Positions 40,698 through 50,030 of a stretch of DNA of 64,000 nt are shown here, one piece after another; position 1 is the first letter of the stretch; every line of letters starts with the position of its first letter. The stretch lies in the NCBI GenBank assembly GCA_039105265.1, contig JAPFFF010000001.1:8556001-8620000 (forward strand), given 5' to 3'. The notes below the pieces were generated by a model that saw only the letters and a list, made by a program, of their open reading frames with translations, had not been told where the DNA came from and searched no databases. The DNA is from Tritrichomonas musculus. Lineage: Eukaryota > Parabasalia > Tritrichomonadida > Tritrichomonadidae. A program made the translations under genes and the position numbers.

Positions 40698-41573
40698 TTA
40701 CAAGATACCTTCATTATCTTCGCCAGCTTCGCCAACAAATTGTCGTAAACCTTCAATTCTATCCTTTGTCCATTTGTCAACAGATTTTTGTCTTTGAAAT
40801 GTTGAAACTGTGTCATTAAATCCTTTTGCGTCATGTGCGTCAAGATTATTTAAGAGATCTTGCAAAAACTTGTTATGGAAATCATTCCTAAAAACAGGAT
40901 TCTTCCTGATGAATTCGTCAAGCATTTTACGTGCACCAATAATATCATTAAGTTGAAGATAAGCTAGCATAGCTTTGAAAAATACTCCTGGTGCAGATCC
41001 TTGTGTAACTTGATTTGAAAGTCTAATGTCAACAACTTTCTGATAAAATTCAACAGCTTTATTATATTGTTTCTTCTCTGTTAAAAGATCACCAAGTCGT
41101 TCAAAATTTTTAGCAACACTGGCTGAGCTATCTGATGTATCTTGAAAGATAGCAATAGCTTGTTCTAAAAGTTCCATTCCTTCGTCAACTCGATTTGTAG
41201 TTAATAAAGCATTTCCAGCTGATATAAGGCATTCACCAGCATCGTATTGTTTTCGAGGATTTTCTTTAAGCTGAGTTGATGCGAATTTATAAGCTTCAAC
41301 TGTTTTATCGGTCAATGTCGGATCTTTCTCAAAGCATCTTCCTGCTTCAATTGCTTCATCAATAGCAGCAGGCGTTTCTTTATGCTGTAAAAGTAATTGC
41401 GCGGATTTCATGTGGCATTCACCTGCTTGAGCCCAGTTTCGATCAATCTTATATGAATTACCAGCTTGTTTAAATTTGTCGGCTGCCTGCAGAATATTTT
41501 TATTTTTACCAAAGAAAGACTTTTTTTGAAGTAATGCTTCTCCTTCTGCTTTTAATTGGTCTGATCTTGACAT
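40698..41573 (-). CDS. Alpha-SNAP (soluble NSF attachment protein)
   Basis: The start is the ATG at 41573 (MSRSDQLKAEGEALLQKKSF); the frame extends 11 codons further only to a TTG. The 291-residue protein is an all-helical TPR-like solenoid of the usual alpha-SNAP length. Family blocks include AADKFKQAGNSYK, AGECHMKSAQLLLQ, CFEKDPTLTDKTVEAYKFA, YDAGECLISAGNALL, AKNFERLGDLLTEKKQYNKA, and a C-terminus DNEGIL ending in the leucine position needed to stimulate NSF in other eukaryotes. It bridges SNARE complexes and NSF to allow SNARE disassembly after membrane fusion, in the cytosol on membranes. Its ATG is 121 bp from that of the thioredoxin-like gene on the other strand. Confidence 0.93.
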   Translation of the reverse strand: MSRSDQLKAEGEALLQKKSFFGKNKNILQAADKFKQAGNSYKIDRNWAQAGECHMKSAQLLLQHKETPAAIDEAIEAGRCFEKDPTLTDKTVEAYKFASTQLKENPRKQYDAGECLISAGNALLTTNRVDEGMELLEQAIAIFQDTSDSSASVAKNFERLGDLLTEKKQYNKAVEFYQKVVDIRLSNQVTQGSAPGVFFKAMLAYLQLNDIIGARKMLDEFIRKNPVFRNDFHNKFLQDLLNNLDAHDAKGFNDTVSTFQRQKSVDKWTKDRIEGLRQFVGEAGEDNEGIL

Positions 41574-41694
41574 ATTATTTATTAATAAAAAATTGAAATA
41601 ATTCACAATATCGTTTTATTTGAATTACTTTATTGAAAAAAATTCACTAGAAAATAATCGTTAACTAGTTAATTTTAAATTCTTTCATTTCTCT
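41574..41694. promoter_or_regulatory. Short divergent promoter between alpha-SNAP and membrane thioredoxin genes
   Basis: 121 bp separate the two start codons. TCATT at 41685-41689, six bases before the plus-strand ATG, fits the trichomonad initiator. Both genes serve the secretory pathway, so shared control is plausible but only inferred. Confidence 0.45.
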
Positions 41695-42930
41695 ATGATC
41701 ATAAATATATTTTCCATTTTTATTTCTCTAAATTTTTATATTTCCCCTATATCAGCAGAATCATTTCATTTAAACCAAGAAGTTTTTACAAAAATAATTA
41801 ATATCAAAGATAGAGCACCAATATTCATAGAAATTTGGGATCCACATTGTCATAACTGTAAAGCTTTTAAAAGCGATTGGGAAAAACTTACATCACTTGA
41901 ATATTTTCACAAAAAAATTATTTTTGCAGATTTAAATTGTATTTCAGAAAACAAGATTTGCCAAAAAATTAGTCCTGGGAAAGAATTTCCTCGTTTTGTT
42001 TGGTTTGATGCAGATAAATTAGTACCTCGTGCATATACTGGAAGTTATTTATTACAAGATCTTGCGTTATGGCTCAAATCACAACTTCAAAATCCTATAG
42101 AAGTTATAAATGATTCAGTTGAATTCGAAAAACACAAACAACTTGCACTTAAAATGTCTTTATTTCGATTTACGATTAACGAACAAGATGAAAAGTCATT
42201 TCAAATATTAAATTCTGCTATTGATATAGTAAAACATTTGAATATAAAAATGATCTTAAGTTACACAAATCAACAAACAAATCCTCAAATTGAACATTTT
42301 ACTCCAGATAATCGAGTAATCACAATGAAAGATCCATTTTCATCCAAAAGTATTGTTAGATTCATTAAAGTTCACTCTATTCGCTTTTTTATTCCATTTA
42401 ATGATTTTATTGGAGTTTTGAGTTCTGCAGAAAAAATCCCAATAATGGTTTTTGTTTTCCCACATAATAATTCGCGAATTAGAAAAGTAGCGATTAATGC
42501 AGCAAAAATAATTGATGAATCTTCAATGATTCCAATATCACAGCTCAGTTGTTCATATAACCCTCATTTTTGTCGATATTATGGGATTAAAAATGATGAT
42601 GAAAAAATATTAGTCGTCATTATCAATAAATTCAGAAGTTTCTTTTGGAAATTTGAATATAATGATAGTATCCAATCTCTTCAAAATTGGACAACAGAAG
42701 TTTTAAAGTATAGAATTAGGCCTTCTGGCCCAGGTGCAGTAATTCCCTTTTTAAAACCTGTTTTTGAAATGTTTTACGAATTCAGAGCTCAAGGTGGTTG
42801 GAAATATTACCTTTTCTTTGCACCTGTAGTTGCATTTGTAATGCTTATGATAACATTAGCGATGTATATTTCGACAATCAATTTAGAAAAAAATTGTCAG
42901 AATTGTAATTCGAAAGATAAAAAAGATTAA
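41695..42930 (+). CDS. Membrane-anchored thioredoxin/PDI-like protein with ER-retrieval tail
   Basis: A 411-residue protein with an N-terminal signal peptide (residues 1-20, ISLNFYISPISA) and a thioredoxin-fold domain holding a CHNC active site (IWDPHCHNCKAFKSDW, about residues 47-62), then FPRFVWFDADKLVPRAYTG with the cis-proline region. A less conserved second thioredoxin-like region follows. A single transmembrane helix lies at about 376-396 (YYLFFAPVVAFVMLMITLAM). The cytosolic tail ends KDKKD, a KxKxx ER-retrieval signal. This is the layout of TMX3-like PDIs. Likely role: thiol oxidation or isomerisation of secretory proteins in the ER membrane. Confidence 0.85.
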   Translation: MIINIFSIFISLNFYISPISAESFHLNQEVFTKIINIKDRAPIFIEIWDPHCHNCKAFKSDWEKLTSLEYFHKKIIFADLNCISENKICQKISPGKEFPRFVWFDADKLVPRAYTGSYLLQDLALWLKSQLQNPIEVINDSVEFEKHKQLALKMSLFRFTINEQDEKSFQILNSAIDIVKHLNIKMILSYTNQQTNPQIEHFTPDNRVITMKDPFSSKSIVRFIKVHSIRFFIPFNDFIGVLSSAEKIPIMVFVFPHNNSRIRKVAINAAKIIDESSMIPISQLSCSYNPHFCRYYGIKNDDEKILVVIINKFRSFFWKFEYNDSIQSLQNWTTEVLKYRIRPSGPGAVIPFLKPVFEMFYEFRAQGGWKYYLFFAPVVAFVMLMITLAMYISTINLEKNCQNCNSKDKKD

Positions 42931-43214
42931 GAATTGTTTCTATTCTATGGATAGAATCAACTTTTTTATGATTTGTATTTGTTATTAAAAGTTAGAAAAA
43001 TACATTTATATATAATATTCTCATACTGTTTTGTAATCATTGAAATACTTTTATATCTTTTTGAGAATTTGCGGTCAACAGACTCTGAAACCTTGTTAAC
43101 AAGTCTGTGCTCATTAAGATTTATAAATGAGTAAATAAAATATTAAAAAATAACAATATTCACATATTTTTATTTTGTAAGTTAATATAAACAACAATAT
43201 TTACACAGTTTTAT

Positions 43215-46202
43215 CTACATTTCAAAACTTGCTATTATAGATTGAGCAGTTGATCTTACAATGTCACTTCCTTTTTTAGTATATCTTTGCAAGTAATGAA
43301 GCATTTCTCTATTTTTAATCATTCTTCTTCCTTCATCATACAAACAAAAAACCGACAAAGGTTGAATCAAGTAAGGCACCAGATCATCTCTTTCCGATAT
43401 CAATGATATTATTTTCTCCAAAGCACCAGCGGCAATCACCTCTGATACATAAGTGTCACTTTTCCTAATAAAGTTAGCAATTAAATAACCTCCGTACTCC
43501 ACGGTCTTTCTATCATTAGAAAACAAAAGCTCAACAATCGACCGAATATCCTTTGAAATATAATTTTCAATCATTTCGTTATGATACATCTCATTTCCAA
43601 TTGCGTAAGCAGCGAACTTTTGGCACTCTTGGTTATCATCTGCGATTTCTTTCATAAGGAGAGGCATTATAATTTCTTCATCCTCTTGTGGAAGCCGTGC
43701 GTGCTTAGTAATGTTGCCTATAAGGCTTGATGATCGAGCTCTAATGCTTGCTGACTCGGATTTCAAGCCTCTTTCGGCATATGGAAGGACACCTGCCTGA
43801 ATAAGGGGCGATATGTAGTCACTCGACAAACGAGCAAAATGTCCCGTAATAATCAATGCAATCTCGCTCACTTCTGCCGACAAAGCGGATTCATTTTCAA
43901 GGATTGTTGCCAATATCTCACTAATTGTATCGCTGAGCACTTTTGCCGGCTGTGCGAAGTTCAATACGATATGAGCGAGCAACAGTTCCAACGAGCTTGG
44001 CTTCTTTTTACCATTAGAACTTTTTGAGTCAATCAATGAACTTTTTGAGATTGAGCTTTTTGAATCGATTGAATTTTCTTCATTTTCAGTAATTGCTCTG
44101 CAAATTGCAGGTATGATTCCTTTCTCACACAAAGTGTCAATCATGTCGCTGTAGTCTGTTTTTGGCTCGTTTATTTGACACAGAATGAAATCGCAGATCA
44201 TTTCCGCGCAGTTTGTCACGCCAAACATGCCAAGAAGCTGCGGAAGATTTGGCGTAACCGCCGGCTCTGGCAAAGAAAGGACTCCCTCGAGCGTTGGCGG
44301 GACGTGGATTGGCAAGAGGTAAGGCAATCTTTGCACGCAGATGTCGAGCATCAAATCGTCAAGTTGGAACGATACGAAAGGTGATGTGATAATGGCTGTA
44401 TAGCAGGTTATGTCAAGCGTTTCTTGAGGCATTTGAGAACCTATCGTTAGGCAGCTTTCGAGCGAATGCTCAACGACAATCGAAGCTCGAATGAAGGCCC
44501 TGTAATCTGATGGATTCAACCGAGTTGAATTGTTTTGGCATCTCTTGAGAAATTCACTGTTTTGACAAAGTTTGCCAAAGGCTGAGGCACAAAATGAAAG
44601 TGCTGCTGAAAACGCTGAAAAAGCTGGAATGCCATTTGGTACGTTATGTAAAATTTTCAGAAATTTGTCAAGAAATGGCTGTATGGGAAGAATTGATGAG
44701 AACGCGTTTAGGTTCTTTTGTATGGTGAGGGAGATGATTGATAATGAGGCCGCTACAACTGCACCAGAGGAGTTGTTGATAATGGCAGAGGTGACAATTG
44801 GTAATGATTGAGCTGCAAAAGAGCCACTGAAGGCTTCAAGAAACTCTGGCGATACTTGGAGAAGAAATGAAATGAAAAATAATGTGTTGGCAAACATTAA
44901 TTCATCTGAACCAAATAATAATCCAAATAATCTATCTCGTAATTGAGGAGCCTTTTCAGCAGTTATGCGTAAATCTGGACATTCATACGGCTGAAGATGA
45001 ATTCGATTAAGACAAAATGGTACAACTAATAATTCAATGAAAAAGCTTACAGCTGTAGATGGAATCTCTCCTTCGGATAAAATATTGATGCCAGCAGATA
45101 AAGGTTCGTTGTAATTTTCTGGATCTGATTGAAGTAGGCTGGTAGCGATTCTAAAAGCTTCTTCTGTAACTTTTTGATTTGATATAATAAAATCTGAAAA
45201 ATGATTAACAAAAGATGAGCATAAAAGAGAATCTGGATTATCTAATGGTATCTGTTCCATTGCTTCTAGTAGATCTGATGGTGAATAATTTGAAGGAGAC
45301 AATAATATTGATTGAAAATCTGGAACATTTGTCTCGGGTGGACAAAATTGAAGAGAAAGAGGATCTACTAATGCTTCATCGAATTCTTTGCTTTTAAATC
45401 TATACATTTCGTCACTGAGTACATCTATTTTAACGTTTTTTATGAAAGGATGTTTCATCAGCATTTTACATGTTGCACGATGTGATGGATCTTTTTGAAG
45501 CATGACTTGGAGAAAATCTTTAAATTCATCTGATATTTGGCCAGGCCAAGTAATTGGATCATTTGAAATCATCTGTATTAATTTATATATTGATGTTGTG
45601 TAAAAAGGTGCTTTTCCATAGTATAATTCATAAAGAATGACACCAAGAGACCATATATCAATTTTTTCATCATACGGTCTTTCTTGTACTAACTCAGGAG
45701 CCATATACAATGGAGTTCCTTTAATTGATCGTAAAAAAAGTGTTGTGTTAGACAATGCGCGTGCAAATCCAAAATCACAAATTTTTAAAGAATTATTTGA
45801 ACCAATTAATATATTTTGTGGCTTAATGTCGCGATGGATGATTTTGTTATCATGAAGATAAGACATTGCTGAAACTAATTGAGCAGATACGTTTTGAAGA
45901 ACATCTTCTGGAAGTGTTTGATTATCATGTATGATTTGAAAAAGATCTCCTCGGCCAAGTTCTGAAACAACACAAAAATCAGTATCTGTTTCGATAATTT
46001 CAAGGAATCTCATAATATTTGGATGATCAACATTATTAAGAATGGTAATTTCTCTACGAAAAGAGATTAGATCGTCTTCTGTTTGTCCTTTTTTGCCGAT
46101 CATTTTAATAGCAACCATTCTGCTTGTATATTTTCTTCGCGCTTTGTATACCTTACCGAAGGATCCTTCGCCAATTTGCTGAATTAAATGATACTTCTCC
46201 AT
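43215..46202 (-). CDS. Fused/STK36-like (ULK-group) protein kinase with helical-repeat C-terminus
   Basis: A 995-residue protein. Residues 1-257 are a complete kinase: IGEGSFGKVYKARR, VAIKMIGKK, HRDIKPQNIL, KICDFGFARAL, GTPLYMAPEL, DIWSLGVILYEL. The opening MEKYHLIQQIGEGSFGKVYK and the segment FLRSIKGTPLYMAPELVQE closely follow Fused/STK36. The remaining 740 residues are ARM/HEAT-like helices (LLGMFGVTNCAEMICDFIL, ARSSSLIGNITKHARLPQ, KFAAYAIGNEMYHNEMIENY), also as in Fused. In flagellates, plants and animals Fused-type kinases act in central-pair or microtubule functions, or with kinesins; a flagellar role here is inference. The stretch 44,100-44,600 is GC-richer than the rest. All catalytic residues are present. 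Confidence 0.93.
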   Translation of the reverse strand: MEKYHLIQQIGEGSFGKVYKARRKYTSRMVAIKMIGKKGQTEDDLISFRREITILNNVDHPNIMRFLEIIETDTDFCVVSELGRGDLFQIIHDNQTLPEDVLQNVSAQLVSAMSYLHDNKIIHRDIKPQNILIGSNNSLKICDFGFARALSNTTLFLRSIKGTPLYMAPELVQERPYDEKIDIWSLGVILYELYYGKAPFYTTSIYKLIQMISNDPITWPGQISDEFKDFLQVMLQKDPSHRATCKMLMKHPFIKNVKIDVLSDEMYRFKSKEFDEALVDPLSLQFCPPETNVPDFQSILLSPSNYSPSDLLEAMEQIPLDNPDSLLCSSFVNHFSDFIISNQKVTEEAFRIATSLLQSDPENYNEPLSAGINILSEGEIPSTAVSFFIELLVVPFCLNRIHLQPYECPDLRITAEKAPQLRDRLFGLLFGSDELMFANTLFFISFLLQVSPEFLEAFSGSFAAQSLPIVTSAIINNSSGAVVAASLSIISLTIQKNLNAFSSILPIQPFLDKFLKILHNVPNGIPAFSAFSAALSFCASAFGKLCQNSEFLKRCQNNSTRLNPSDYRAFIRASIVVEHSLESCLTIGSQMPQETLDITCYTAIITSPFVSFQLDDLMLDICVQRLPYLLPIHVPPTLEGVLSLPEPAVTPNLPQLLGMFGVTNCAEMICDFILCQINEPKTDYSDMIDTLCEKGIIPAICRAITENEENSIDSKSSISKSSLIDSKSSNGKKKPSSLELLLAHIVLNFAQPAKVLSDTISEILATILENESALSAEVSEIALIITGHFARLSSDYISPLIQAGVLPYAERGLKSESASIRARSSSLIGNITKHARLPQEDEEIIMPLLMKEIADDNQECQKFAAYAIGNEMYHNEMIENYISKDIRSIVELLFSNDRKTVEYGGYLIANFIRKSDTYVSEVIAAGALEKIISLISERDDLVPYLIQPLSVFCLYDEGRRMIKNREMLHYLQRYTKKGSDIVRSTAQSIIASFEM

Positions 46203-46692
46203 AAAATTTTGGTGAATTGAATTGGTATTTGCTCGTTAAAAAATCTTGATCTCTTGTTTTTATGCAATAGGTGAATAAACTCAACTTTGCATTTGATATT
46301 ATGAAAATATTTAATAAATTTTATATATATTTATGGTATTTATTTATATTATGAACATAATTCAATTCTCATAATTTTTTTTTTTAAAAAAACGAATGAT
46401 CAATGATTTTATCAAATCTTATTATCTTTAAAGCATTTATAAAAAATAAATCTTGAATTATTTTATAAAAATAGATTGTGAAATAAAAGAAATTAGATTA
46501 TCATTTAAAGCAAAACATATTGAAAAGAATAATGAAAATACATTGAATACATATAATATAATTAATGACAATATGCAAAATATGATTTGATAAATTAAAA
46601 AGATTTGTACTTCAATAAAATGATCAATATGAAAAGCAAAGCATAAATTAATCAAATAATTTTCGGCTTTTCAATTCATATATACATATATA
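46203..46692. other. AT-rich intergenic region
   Basis: 490 bases between two minus-strand genes. No open gene or RNA visible. Just before the Fused-like ATG (minus strand) TCACC is a weak initiator match. Confidence 0.4.
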
Positions 46693-48321
46693 TTATTTTT
46701 TGAACTTTCTGCTTTTCTGTTTCCTTCTATTTGATTTAGGCTCAATTGGTTCTTTGAGAATTAAATCAAAAGTAGGGCAAGAATTAAATGAATAATCTTG
46801 ATATGATTTAGGTAAAAATAGCTGGATTCCTTTGCATCCAGCAATGCTAATGTCTGGCTCACCAATTGTTAAATCAAATTGTCCATTTCCTCCATTTCCA
46901 ATTATATCAACTGTTGATTGAAATGTAGTGAGAGTCAAGCGATCATATTTAGATAACTTTATTTTGATTTTTTGAACGTCGTTTTCAATATTTTTTATCT
47001 GGCTTTCAATAAAAATTCCCTCTTTATTAATATTTATAATTCTCTCCTGAATTAATGATACTGTTGTAGGTAAGAGATATAATTCTTGAGATGCTATGAC
47101 AAGATTTTTTACTTTTTGTTCTAGTTCTTGGATTCTCATTTCTAATTCTTTAATCTTTGTTGAATCAACATCCAAACAGTTTTGGTTATTAATGATTTCT
47201 GTCGAGTTTTTGATGTTAATTTGATCTTTTTCAATCTGTTCTATTTTGGTTTTGAGATGCATTAATTCTTTTTGAAAATCGTTCTGAATCTGATTATTAG
47301 ATGTTATTTTTTGATTTATTTTCTTGTCTAATTCTGAATTTAATGAATCAAGTTGTGAAAGAAATTCTTTTTTTGATATGCACGAATCAAAAAGTTTTTC
47401 TTGATTAATTGAATTTTGAATGCTACGATCAATTTTTGATTTCATCTCATTAGTTTCATCTACGCCTTTTTTGATTGATTCGAATGCATTTTTTAAATCA
47501 TTTATTTTAACCTCCTGTTCTTTTTTGAATAACAATAGATTATTATTATTTTTTTCTTCAAAACTTGTAATAGTATTTAAACAATCATCGATTTTCTCTT
47601 GAAGATGAGAAATGCATTTAACCGTTGAATCATTCATTGACGTAATCTGAGCCTGAAATTCTTTGATTTTATCTAATTCCTTTTTTTTCGTTTCTTGCTT
47701 TTTTTGCTCTGATTCAATTTTCTCTTTGAGCGACTTGAACATTTCTTCTAATTTCATTATAATATTATTTTTTTCAATTATTTCTTTCTTGCTTTTTTCA
47801 TTTTCTTTTTTCATTTGTTTATTTTCTTCTTTGATATTTTCATTCTCTTTTTGGATTTTTTCTTTTTCTTCTGTGGCATTTTCAAGTATTGCCAACTGAG
47901 ATTCCATTGAATGAAATTTATCTTGAAAATCTTTTTGGAAAATTTGAAAATTATTGAAAGATATACGATTTTCATTTGTATGATTTTCAAACTGCTCTTT
48001 TAATTTATTTAAGGAATCAATGTATGGCTTGTTTAATTTAGAAAATTCTGATTTAATTTGTTGGTCAATATATGTTTGAACAACTGGATCAAGTGTTGAA
48101 ATACTATTGACGTTTGTTAAGAATGTATTTTCATTTGACATCCATTGATTATTTGATGGAGATGTATTAGGAACCCATGTCATTTGGCGTAAAGAGGATG
48201 ATTGGCGTACACGATTAGAATCACAATGTTTTGAATTATTTATTTCTTTTTTCCCTTGATTACCAATTGAATCACCTCGAATTCCATGTTGATACTTTAT
48301 TAAATCAGATTCAGAAATCAT
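46693..48321 (-). CDS. Coiled-coil protein, 542 aa
   Basis: Residues 1-75 are Ser/Asn-rich. From about 80 to 450 the protein is almost continuous charged coiled coil (long Lys/Glu/Asn stretches such as EKEKIQKENENIKEENKQMK). The C-terminal 90 residues are different: a beta-rich globular part (LTLTTFQSTVDIIGNGGNGQ, GEPDISIAGCKGIQLFLPKS, CPTFDLILKEP) and a basic tail RRKQKSRKFKK. I do not recognise this end. Likely a structural or tethering protein. On the minus strand TCATCAATAAT leads into the ATG. Its start is 227 bp from the divergent SAP18-like gene. Confidence 0.75.
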   Translation of the reverse strand: MISESDLIKYQHGIRGDSIGNQGKKEINNSKHCDSNRVRQSSSLRQMTWVPNTSPSNNQWMSNENTFLTNVNSISTLDPVVQTYIDQQIKSEFSKLNKPYIDSLNKLKEQFENHTNENRISFNNFQIFQKDFQDKFHSMESQLAILENATEEKEKIQKENENIKEENKQMKKENEKSKKEIIEKNNIIMKLEEMFKSLKEKIESEQKKQETKKKELDKIKEFQAQITSMNDSTVKCISHLQEKIDDCLNTITSFEEKNNNNLLLFKKEQEVKINDLKNAFESIKKGVDETNEMKSKIDRSIQNSINQEKLFDSCISKKEFLSQLDSLNSELDKKINQKITSNNQIQNDFQKELMHLKTKIEQIEKDQINIKNSTEIINNQNCLDVDSTKIKELEMRIQELEQKVKNLVIASQELYLLPTTVSLIQERIININKEGIFIESQIKNIENDVQKIKIKLSKYDRLTLTTFQSTVDIIGNGGNGQFDLTIGEPDISIAGCKGIQLFLPKSYQDYSFNSCPTFDLILKEPIEPKSNRRKQKSRKFKK

Positions 48322-48548
48322 ATTATTGATGATTTTAATTTACTGTACGTTTAATGGGATATAAGATATAAATTAAATGAAAATATTTAAATATTTAGCA
48401 GGATAAAATATAAATTAAATGAAGAGTATTTATTTTTAGTTGAATATAAATATATATTTACAAAATATAGTTTTAGAAACTTTATACTTACCGATATATA
48501 ATCATAAAATCATTATTTATTTTCAATTAATTCAAAAGAAAAAATTTG

Positions 48549-48977
48549 ATGGAATGCAATGAAGAAATGTTCCTACGACTATTTGAAATCAAAGATAAAA
48601 ATACTACCGAAAAATCAAAAGATCCTGAAAATTTACCATTTGCAGATGGTACTAACTTTCTTAAAGATGTTGTGAATTTCATTTCCATTGAACTTTTAGA
48701 TAAAACTCGAGTATACGAGTGGTTTTCGCCAAATGCTACTTTACTAGACCTTTTTCAATTTGTTTCCTCCAAATTAGAAAAAAGTAATGTAAGTATTACG
48801 AAAAGAGGTGCATCAACCAAATATTCTTTTTATTTGCAAGACAAAGAAGTTAAAAACGATAGTAAAAATATTCGTTTCACAACAGAAAATCAATCAAAAA
48901 TCCTTAGGGATTGTCTATCACCAATCAATCCAGGTTCAACACGAAACAGATACACTCTTAAAGTGGTCCTCAATTAA
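48549..48977 (+). CDS. Possible SAP18-like protein, 142 aa
   Basis: Start at the ATG at 48549; a TTG just upstream is in frame but not plausible. The protein has MFLRLFEI near the N-terminus, VYEWFSPNATLLDLFQFVSS in the middle, a strand pair around KYSFYLQD and a C-terminal strand YTLKVVLN. The order and spacing resemble SAP18 (LLLRVF, then YTWMDATLKELTSLV, then FAIVF, then YLDIAI), a ubiquitin-fold component of Sin3-HDAC and ASAP splicing complexes. The match is suggestive, not decisive; another ubiquitin-like fold is possible. Confidence 0.55.
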   Translation: MECNEEMFLRLFEIKDKNTTEKSKDPENLPFADGTNFLKDVVNFISIELLDKTRVYEWFSPNATLLDLFQFVSSKLEKSNVSITKRGASTKYSFYLQDKEVKNDSKNIRFTTENQSKILRDCLSPINPGSTRNRYTLKVVLN

Positions 48978-49309
48978 AATTTGAGCATAAATGCAAAATA
49001 AATGATTATTCTTGTTCATTTATTGCAGTTTCAATTATTTTGTGATTAACTCATTATGAAATAAGCGAACCATAATGCTATTTCTATTCATCCTCGAAAA
49101 AGAACGAAAACAACAATGAGAAAAAGTTTGCCTTAATTCATAAATTTTCCAATGATCTATTACAATTTGATTCTCCTTTGGAATTAATTATTTAAAAAAA
49201 AAAATAATTTAAATTTTTATTATAATAAAATACTTGAACAAAAACAATTTTTCTTTCAGATTAATATCAGTATTTTGCAATGATAGATATATGGACATTA
49301 AATAACAAT
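48978..49309. other. Convergent 3' intergenic region
   Basis: 332 AT-rich bases between convergent genes; no structure recognised. Confidence 0.4.
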
Positions 49310-49816
49310 TTAAATATCGCTTTTTGATTGATGAAGTGGAGTGACATTTACAATATCTGATTCTTCGAATTTTGTTCCACAGACAGGGCATTCGTGAGCT
49401 TTAACTTGTTTTAGAGATTCTTCAAGGAAAAGATGGCCGCATTTAAATATTACAATCCATGAATCTACTGTTCCGGGCGATGGTGATTTTCTAGAAATAG
49501 GACACATATATTCAACAAGATTTTTTGCACCAAGTAAATCAACTTCTTTCCAGTTGCACTTTTTACGTAGATAATGAAGACTTTTTGGTAATGTTTTTTC
49601 CAATAAAGCTTCAAGTATTGAACTACGATTGAAAAATTGGCCTTTTTTTGATACAACAATTGGATTTTCAAGAGGGCATCCCGTCAATGTACATTGTAAC
49701 CAACAGCAACTCGAAAAACCTATGTTTCTTTCTTTTTGTTCTTTCCTTCTTGCTGCTGCGTGTTTTGTTCTTACCATGTCAGGTCTTTTTAAAACACATC
49801 CGCCATCAAGACCCAT
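49310..49816 (-). CDS. RTF2 (replication termination factor 2) family protein
   Basis: A 168-residue protein starting MGLDGGCVLKRPDMV, the RTF2 start (MGxDGGTIPKRxELV). WLQCTLTGCPLENPIVVSKKG and FFNRSSILEALLEKTLPKSL match the family's N-terminal RING-like half (CTLSQxxLxxPIVACxLGxLYNKDAVIEFLL). CPISRKSPSPG and FKCGHLFLEESLKQVKAHEC with PVCGTKFEESDIV match the second, divergent RING (CPV...CGCVFSERALKEIK...CxxCGxxFxxxDVI). Members act at stalled replication forks and in splicing in the nucleus. Shorter than animal RTF2, which carries a further C-terminal tail. Confident family call. Confidence 0.9.
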   Translation of the reverse strand: MGLDGGCVLKRPDMVRTKHAAARRKEQKERNIGFSSCCWLQCTLTGCPLENPIVVSKKGQFFNRSSILEALLEKTLPKSLHYLRKKCNWKEVDLLGAKNLVEYMCPISRKSPSPGTVDSWIVIFKCGHLFLEESLKQVKAHECPVCGTKFEESDIVNVTPLHQSKSDI

Positions 49817-50030
49817 TCTAATATAAAATAAAGTTCATTGAAATTTTCAATAATGATATTCAAAAAATTAAATAAAAATTGTTTGCATAACAAGAGATTG
49901 TGGAAGATTTTTAATCACTCATTTAAAATAATGATAATAAAAAAGCAAAATGATAAATAGAATATTTTCTTTTTTAACATATACAGGTTAATCTTTAAAA
50001 TGGCAATAAAATAAACAAAACACATTGATT

